Positions 31,938-36,528 of a stretch of DNA of 36,528 nucleotides are shown piece by piece; within the stretch, counting starts at the first letter, position 1; each line of letters begins with the position of its first letter. Under the pieces are notes generated by a model that saw only the letters and a program-made list of their open reading frames with translations, did no database searches and was not told where the DNA came from. The translations under genes were made by a program, and so were the position numbers. Source of the stretch: Paratractidigestivibacter sp963649365 (lineage in GTDB: Bacteria; Actinomycetota; Coriobacteriia; Coriobacteriales; Atopobiaceae); assembly GCA_963649365.1 (NCBI GenBank), contig CAVJHQ010000013.1:1-36528 (forward strand), given 5' to 3'.

Positions 31938-33743
31938 TTAGTTGCCTCCCCTCGTCTGGGATTCATAGATGTCCTGGTACGTCGGGCAGTTGCGCAGCAG
32001 CTCGTCGTGGGTGCCCAAGCCGGCGACGCGCCCCTCGTCGAGGACGAGGATCTGGTCGGCGTCTCGGATGGTGCTCACGCGCTGGGCAATGATGAGCACG
32101 GCCGCGTCCGCGAGCTCGCCGGCGAGCGCGCGGCGCAGGGCGGCGTCGGTCTTGTAGTCGAGCGCCGAGAACGAGTCGTCGAAGACGTAGAGGTCGGCCC
32201 GGCGCACGAGGGCGCGCGCGATCGAGAGGCGCTGGCGCTGCCCGCCCGAGAAGTTCGTTCCGCCTTGGGCAACGCGAGACTCGAGGCCGTCCTCGAGCTC
32301 CCGGACGAAGGCGCCCTGGGCCACGTCTACGGCGTGCCAGAGGCGGTCGTCGTCGGCGTCGGGGTCCGCGTCGCGCAGGTTGCTCGCGATGGTGCCCGAG
32401 AAGAGCCAGGCCTTCTGCGGCACGTAGGCGATGCGCGCGCGAAGGTCCGCCTGGGTCATGCGGCGAACGTCTTTCCCGCCGAACTCAAGCGCGCCGGACG
32501 TCACGTCGAGGAAGCGCAGCAGGAGCTTCGCGATGGTCGACTTGCCCGAGCCGGTGGACCCGATAATGGCCGTGGTCTGGCCGCGGCGCAAAACGAAGTC
32601 CAGGTCGTGAAGGGTGTCTTCGTCGGCGTCGTCGAAGCGGAAGCTCACGTGGTCGAAGCGCGCGACGGGCGCGACGTCGGCGGAGAGCTCGGCGCCAGCA
32701 ACAGCCCCGGCAACCCCATCCCCAAAGCCGGCTCCCTCCTTCGGGTCGGCGATGGACGGCTCGGTCGAGAGCACCTCCGAAGCGCGCGAGAGGCACGCCA
32801 ACGCGCGCGGGACCTGCAGCAGCGCGAACTGGGCCATCATCATGAAGAACATGATGAGCATGGCGAACTCGATCACCGCGGTGATGGACCCGACCTGCAT
32901 GGCGTGAGCGCCCACGCGGTCCATGCCGAGCCAGAAGATGAGCGACTCGACGGCGTTCATAAGGAAGAAGGTCATCGCGTCGGTCGTGGCGAAGAGCAGG
33001 TTGACGCGGATGGCGCGCGCGGCGTAGTCCTCGAAGGTCTCCTCCATGCGGCGGCGCTCGTAGCTCTCCTTGCCGAAGGCGCGGATCACGCGGACGCCGG
33101 TGATCGACTCGCGCAGGCGCACGTTCATGCGGTCGATGAAACCCTGCATGATAAGGAAGATGGGCGCGGACTTTGAGACCGCGAACACGCTGATGAGCAG
33201 CACCGCGATCGTGACGCAGAGGAGCACCCGGCCCATCACGGGATCGATGCCGAAGGCGAGGATCACGGCGACGACGCAGGTCACGGGCGCGGGGCCCATC
33301 ATGGTGAAGCACATGAGCAGGGTCTGCTGCACGACGTTGGCGTCCGAGAGCGTGCGGGTGATCATCGAGCCGGCGCCGAAGCGGTTGAAGTCGGCCGCCG
33401 AGAGCTTAAGCGAGTGCTCGTAGACGCTCGTGCGCAGGTCGCGCCCCACCTTGGCGGCAAGGTTCGAGGCCAGCCGGTAGCTCACGATGCAGCCGAGCGA
33501 GCCCAGAAGCGACGCGGCGAGCATCGTCGCGCCGTGGCGCCAGACGGCGTCCATGCCCGCGCCCGACGTCACCGAGTTGAGGAGCGCCGAGAGCTCGGTC
33601 GGCACGAGCAGCATGCCCACGATGTCGCAGCAGAGCAAAAGCAGCGTGGCCGCCGCGAGCCCCTTGTACGGGGCGATAAGGCGCACGAGCAGGCCGAACG
33701 CCGTGCGGCGGGAATAGTCCCGCTCCCATGCCTCGTTACTCAC
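31938..33743 (-). CDS. ABC exporter half-transporter, degenerate subunit
   Basis: A 601-residue exporter-type half with a transmembrane domain (about 20-320) and nucleotide-binding domain. Walker A GSTGSGKST and signature FSGGQ are intact. Walker B ends FDDSFSALD, so the catalytic Glu is Asp523, and the H-loop His is Gln554 (IAQRVST). This is the pattern of the degenerate site in heterodimeric exporters. The GTG start at 33743 follows AAGGAGG and overlaps the MarR stop by eight bases. The linker (about 343-370, Gly/Ala-rich) is long. Probably a multidrug or peptide exporter; substrate not visible. Confidence 0.9.
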   Translation of the reverse strand: MSNEAWERDYSRRTAFGLLVRLIAPYKGLAAATLLLLCCDIVGMLLVPTELSALLNSVTSGAGMDAVWRHGATMLAASLLGSLGCIVSYRLASNLAAKVGRDLRTSVYEHSLKLSAADFNRFGAGSMITRTLSDANVVQQTLLMCFTMMGPAPVTCVVAVILAFGIDPVMGRVLLCVTIAVLLISVFAVSKSAPIFLIMQGFIDRMNVRLRESITGVRVIRAFGKESYERRRMEETFEDYAARAIRVNLLFATTDAMTFFLMNAVESLIFWLGMDRVGAHAMQVGSITAVIEFAMLIMFFMMMAQFALLQVPRALACLSRASEVLSTEPSIADPKEGAGFGDGVAGAVAGAELSADVAPVARFDHVSFRFDDADEDTLHDLDFVLRRGQTTAIIGSTGSGKSTIAKLLLRFLDVTSGALEFGGKDVRRMTQADLRARIAYVPQKAWLFSGTIASNLRDADPDADDDRLWHAVDVAQGAFVRELEDGLESRVAQGGTNFSGGQRQRLSIARALVRRADLYVFDDSFSALDYKTDAALRRALAGELADAAVLIIAQRVSTIRDADQILVLDEGRVAGLGTHDELLRNCPTYQDIYESQTRGGN

Positions 33744-34245
33744 CGTCGCCCTCCTTCCCGATCCGGTCGAGCTCGGCATCAACCGCCTCGACGTACTTGC
33801 CCATCAGGCGCAGCATCTCCGCCTGCTCGGGAACGGAAAGGGCCCCGAAAGCGCGGCGCTCCGCCTGGCAGGCGGGCTCAATCCGCTCCTGGGCAAAGGC
33901 CCGGCCGGCCTCGGTCAGGCGGACGAGCTTGGCCTTGCGGCTCCCCTCGCAGAACTCCGTGCAGGCAAGCCCCTTGCTCTCCAGATGGCGAATCGCGGAG
34001 TTTATCGTCTGCTTGGACACGCAGGACATGGCCACGACGTCGCGCACCGGCACCTGCCCGCCCGCGACGTAGATGTCGTACATGGTCCAGTACGCCGACT
34101 CCGGCAGCCCGCACTCGCGCGAGATCTCGTAGTACAGGCGATCCGTCCTGCGGTACAGGCGGTCGAAGTTGGCAAGCCACGTATCCATGCCGATGAGGCC
34201 GTCAGGGCCCACCGGAACTTGTTCCAACTGTTCCATAGATTCCAT
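33736..34245 (-). CDS. MarR-family transcriptional regulator
   Basis: A 169-residue winged-helix protein: helical N terminus (TWLANFDRLYRRTDRLYYEI), HTH (PVRDVVAMSCVSKQTINSAIRHLESKGL, about 75-102), wing with charged hairpin (FCEGSRKAKLVRLTEAG) and C-terminal dimer helix. It is the first gene of the operon with the two ABC halves and overlaps the next gene by eight bases, so it is likely to autoregulate the operon in response to a ligand that the exporter handles. The start could be ATG 34245 or ATG 34236; neither has a perfect ribosome binding site. Confidence 0.85.
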   Translation of the reverse strand: MESMEQLEQVPVGPDGLIGMDTWLANFDRLYRRTDRLYYEISRECGLPESAYWTMYDIYVAGGQVPVRDVVAMSCVSKQTINSAIRHLESKGLACTEFCEGSRKAKLVRLTEAGRAFAQERIEPACQAERRAFGALSVPEQAEMLRLMGKYVEAVDAELDRIGKEGDGE

Positions 34246-34274
34246 TTCGTCCGATTTCAGACCAATAGAACCGT

Positions 34275-34303
34275 ATGATAGTCCGAGTTCGTACGTAATG
34301 CAA
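34275..34303 (-). promoter_or_regulatory. Promoter of the MarR-ABC operon
   Basis: On the minus strand TTGCAT (34303-34298), a 17-base spacer and TATCAT (34280-34275), about 30 bases upstream of the MarR start. MarR would be expected to bind here, but no strong palindrome was found. Confidence 0.5.
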
Positions 34304-34387
34304 CGGAAGGCGACGCGATTCCGGATAGATAGGCACAAACTCGCGAAATACTGCGCTCTCCATGCGCTCAGCGAGTATAAATTGATA

Positions 34388-34416
34388 TTGATAGTTGATT
34401 TACCTGCGGTTTTAAT
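34388..34416 (+). promoter_or_regulatory. Promoter of the M20 peptidase gene
   Basis: TTGATA (34388-34393), a 17-base spacer and TTTAAT (34411-34416) on the plus strand. It is set in an AT-rich patch with three TTGAT repeats at 34382-34399. The leader to the ATG at 34531 is about 108 bases, with nothing else recognised in it. Confidence 0.55.
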
Positions 34417-34530
34417 GGCGCCGAACGCCGTCATACCGACCAGTTCTGCACAGAACGCAGAAGTTCGCAAGTTTGCGCTCAGGCCGCTCCGGCGCTCGCC
34501 GTTGGCGCGCGGCCGAAGAGGGGGATTCGG

Positions 34531-35724
34531 ATGGACGACGAGGAGTTCGCATGGCGGCTGGCGGCCGAGCTCGTGCGGATCGAGAGCACAGACCCCGGCT
34601 GCTACGAGGGGCGAATCGAGCAACACCTCAAGGAACTCGTGGAGCGTCGCCTCCGCGACCTGCCGGCCTGGCTCGCCGACGCGGTCAAGATCAGCGAGCT
34701 CGAGGCGCTGCCCGGGCGTCCCGACCTCATGGTGCGCGTGCCGGGAACGGGCCCGGAGCCCGCCCTCATTTACAGCTGCCACATGGACACGGTGACCATC
34801 GGCGACGGCTGGGACGAAAAGACGCCGGCCCTCGCGGGGCGCATCGTCGGCGACAAGCTTTATGGCCGCGGAGCCTGCGACATGAAGAGCGGCCTGGCCT
34901 GCGCCGTCGCGGCGCTCTTTGCGCTGCTCGACCAGGCCGCCGAGCGCGGCATGCTCCCCCGCCGCGCCTTCGCGCTGCTGCTCTCGGTCGACGAGGAGGA
35001 CTTCATGCGCGGCATCGAGGCGGCCATCGACGCGGGCTGGGTCGGCGCGGACGAATGGGTCGTCGACACCGAGCCCACCGACGGCCAGGCCCAGGTCGCC
35101 CACAAGGGCCGTACCTGGTTCGAGATCGCGATGCGGGGCGCGACGGCTCACGCGAGCCAGCCTTGGAAGGGCGCGGACGCCGTCGCGGCCATGGCCGAGG
35201 TGGTCTGCGAGCTGCGCCGCTGGTGCGAGGCCCTGCCCCCGCACCAAGAGCTCGGACGCTCGACCATCACGTTCGGGCAGATAGAGGGAGGCTACCGGCC
35301 CTACGTCGTGCCCGACTCCTGCAAGCTCTGGGTGGATATGCGCCTCGTGCCCCCAGCCTCCACGGCCACCGCCCGAGCCGCCGTCGAGGCGGCGATCCGC
35401 GCGGCCGAGTCGCGCGTTCCGGGCAACAAAGGCAGCTACGTGGTCACCGGCGACCGACCGCCCATCGAGCGCGACCCCGAATCCCCGGCGCTCGCGGCGC
35501 TTCTCGCCGCGGCGGCAGCCGAGGGACACCCCGCCGAGGTCGGCGCCTTCACCGGCTACACCGACACCGCCGTCATAGCCGGGACCTGCGGCAACCGCAC
35601 CTGCCTGAGCTACGGCCCCGGCTCCCTCGCCCTGGCCCACAAGCCGAACGAGTTCGTGCCGCGCGCCGACGTCCTGCGCGTCCAGCGCGTCCTCACGCGC
35701 CTTGCGCTCGACACCTGCCTCTAG
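34531..35724 (+). CDS. M20-family metallopeptidase/deacylase (ArgE/DapE type)
   Basis: The 397-residue enzyme has the M20 di-metal set: SCHMDTV (His84, Asp86), GRGACDMKSG (Asp117), DEED with Glu155/Glu156, an acidic pair near DTEPTD (179-184), and a late His in AHKPNEF. The middle section (GATAHASQPW) is the lid/dimer domain His motif. The family hydrolyses N-acyl amino acids or small peptides; the exact substrate cannot be named. The ATG follows GAGGGGG. It diverges from the MarR-ABC operon and converges on the DAHP synthase gene with a shared terminator. Confidence 0.88.
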   Translation: MDDEEFAWRLAAELVRIESTDPGCYEGRIEQHLKELVERRLRDLPAWLADAVKISELEALPGRPDLMVRVPGTGPEPALIYSCHMDTVTIGDGWDEKTPALAGRIVGDKLYGRGACDMKSGLACAVAALFALLDQAAERGMLPRRAFALLLSVDEEDFMRGIEAAIDAGWVGADEWVVDTEPTDGQAQVAHKGRTWFEIAMRGATAHASQPWKGADAVAAMAEVVCELRRWCEALPPHQELGRSTITFGQIEGGYRPYVVPDSCKLWVDMRLVPPASTATARAAVEAAIRAAESRVPGNKGSYVVTGDRPPIERDPESPALAALLAAAAAEGHPAEVGAFTGYTDTAVIAGTCGNRTCLSYGPGSLALAHKPNEFVPRADVLRVQRVLTRLALDTCL

Positions 35725-35755
35725 GGGCCGTACCGCGCTCTGGGCCTCCTCACAA

Positions 35756-35792
35756 AAAGGGGCTTGTGCCAATCCTTGGCACAAGCCCCTTT
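35756..35792. terminator. Bidirectional terminator between the M20 and DAHP synthase genes
   Basis: A 17-bp perfect stem (35756-35772 with 35776-35792), loop TCC. On the minus strand it is followed by TTTTTGTG; on the plus strand the stem itself ends in TTT. It serves both convergent genes. Confidence 0.85.
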
Positions 35793-35820
35793 CCAACAGC
35801 CCGTGAAACCGGATGCCGGC

Positions 35821-36528
35821 TTACATGCGCTCGGCGATGTCGTGCACGAGGCGTACCGTCTTGTCCCAGCCGAGGCACGCGTCCGTGATCGACTTGCCGT
35901 AGACGCCGCCGTCCACCGGCTGGTTGCCGTCCTCAAGGTAGCTCTCGACCATGAAGCCCTTGACCATGCGGCGCACGAGGTCGTTGCGCGCGCAGCTCTC
36001 GAGCACTTCTCGGCAGATGCGCGGCTGCTCGAGCGGTCGCTTGCCGGAGTTGTCGTGGTTGCAGTCCACGACCACGGAGGGGTTCGCGAAGTCGGCGTCG
36101 AGGTAGCGGCCGGCCAGGCGCTCCAGGTGCTCGTAGTGGTAGTTCGGGTAGTTGCGGCCGTCGAGGCCGATGTAGCCGCGCAGCACGGCGTGGGCGAGCG
36201 GGTTGCCGTCGCACTCGACCTCCCAGCCGCGGTAGATGAAGCTCTGGCGCGCCTGGGCGGCGTAGATGGAGTTCAGCATGACCGAGGTGGAGCCCGCGGT
36301 CGGGTTCTTCATGCCCACCGGCACGTTGATGCCGGCCGCCACCAGGCGGTGCTCCTGGTTCTCGACCGAGCGGGCGCCCACGGCCACGTAGGAAAGAAGG
36401 TCGACGAGGTACTGGTAGTTCGTGGGGTAGAGCATCTCGTCGGCGGTGAAGAAGCCCGTCTCCTCGATCACGCGCAGGTGCATGCGGCGCACGGCCTTGA
36501 CGCCCTCGAGCAGGTCGGCGGGAGCCTC
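35821..36528 (-). CDS. 3-deoxy-7-phosphoheptulonate synthase, class I (5' end outside window)
   Basis: DAHP synthase condenses phosphoenolpyruvate and erythrose-4-phosphate, the first step of the shikimate pathway. The visible 235 C-terminal residues include VAVGARSVENQEHR, VPVGMKNPTAG, RGYIGLDGRNYPNYHYEHL, VVDCNHDNSGK, MVESYLEDGNQ and YGKSITDACLGWD, all aligned with class I (AroF/AroG/AroH-type) enzymes. The N terminus and start lie beyond the right edge, so the feedback-regulation type cannot be judged. It ends at a shared terminator. Confidence 0.95.
   Translation of the reverse strand, partial: EAPADLLEGVKAVRRMHLRVIEETGFFTADEMLYPTNYQYLVDLLSYVAVGARSVENQEHRLVAAGINVPVGMKNPTAGSTSVMLNSIYAAQARQSFIYRGWEVECDGNPLAHAVLRGYIGLDGRNYPNYHYEHLERLAGRYLDADFANPSVVVDCNHDNSGKRPLEQPRICREVLESCARNDLVRRMVKGFMVESYLEDGNQPVDGGVYGKSITDACLGWDKTVRLVHDIAERM

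Noticed and set aside
30113..31966. ATG at 31966 as the start of the second ABC half
   Set aside because: It would overlap the upstream gene by 29 bases; GTG at 31936 has a well-placed GGGAGG and follows that stop by one base.
1..36528. tRNA, rRNA, CRISPR arrays, insertion sequences or prophage genes
   Set aside because: None was recognised on reading both strands; short RNAs such as 4.5S could still be missed without a covariance search.

Overview
The window is GC-rich, gene-dense chromosomal DNA. It most resembles the class Coriobacteriia (Actinobacteria), of the Olsenella/Atopobium/Collinsella kind. The reasons are a class III fructose-1,6-bisphosphatase next to glmS, an actinobacterial order of rnc-smc-ftsY-ffh and of coaD-(SepIVA-like)-yceD-rpmF, a thioester/Cna-B/VaFE surface adhesin, and a stand-alone thiamine pyrophosphokinase domain. 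The genus assignment is inference; no rRNA or tRNA gene was recognised.

Layout. Positions 1-5340: the 5' part of glmS diverges from fbp, which is followed by ftsH and a strong terminator. Positions 5490-12530: an accessory, envelope-related stretch with a SpoU RNA methyltransferase, a membrane-anchored L,D-transpeptidase, a 344-base gene-free stretch, a 1113-residue surface adhesin, and a hicAB toxin-antitoxin pair behind a nested palindrome. Positions 12614-20550 (minus): plsX-acpP-rnc-smc-ftsY-ffh, a tight run joining phospholipid/fatty-acid synthesis, RNA processing, chromosome condensation and co-translational membrane targeting. Positions 20641-22149: rpmF with its own promoter and terminator, yceD, and a DivIVA/SepIVA-like coiled-coil protein. 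Positions 22248-27614 (minus): asp23-fakA-recG-rsmD-coaD, with 4-base ATGA overlaps at both recG/rsmD and rsmD/coaD. Then rpmB (27753-27941), a HAD phosphatase fused to thiamine pyrophosphokinase (28203-29588), and an FmdB-type zinc ribbon gene (plus). Positions 30113-34245 (minus): a MarR regulator translationally coupled to two half-transporters that together look like a heterodimeric ABC exporter with one degenerate ATP site. An M20 peptidase gene diverges from it. The last gene is a class I DAHP synthase, cut by the window end.

The core genes are ordinary. The parts worth attention are the adhesin (predicted thioester domain, three Cna-B-like isopeptide domains, and four tandem domains whose Thr/Glu/His/Gln residues fit T-Q ester-bond chemistry with near-invariant spacing, ending in an atypical TPKTG sorting motif), the hicAB operator-like palindrome, the HAD-TPK fusion, and repeated use of hairpins that contain or abut a stop codon. 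No mobile element, CRISPR array or prophage was seen, and I found no wholly new multi-gene system.
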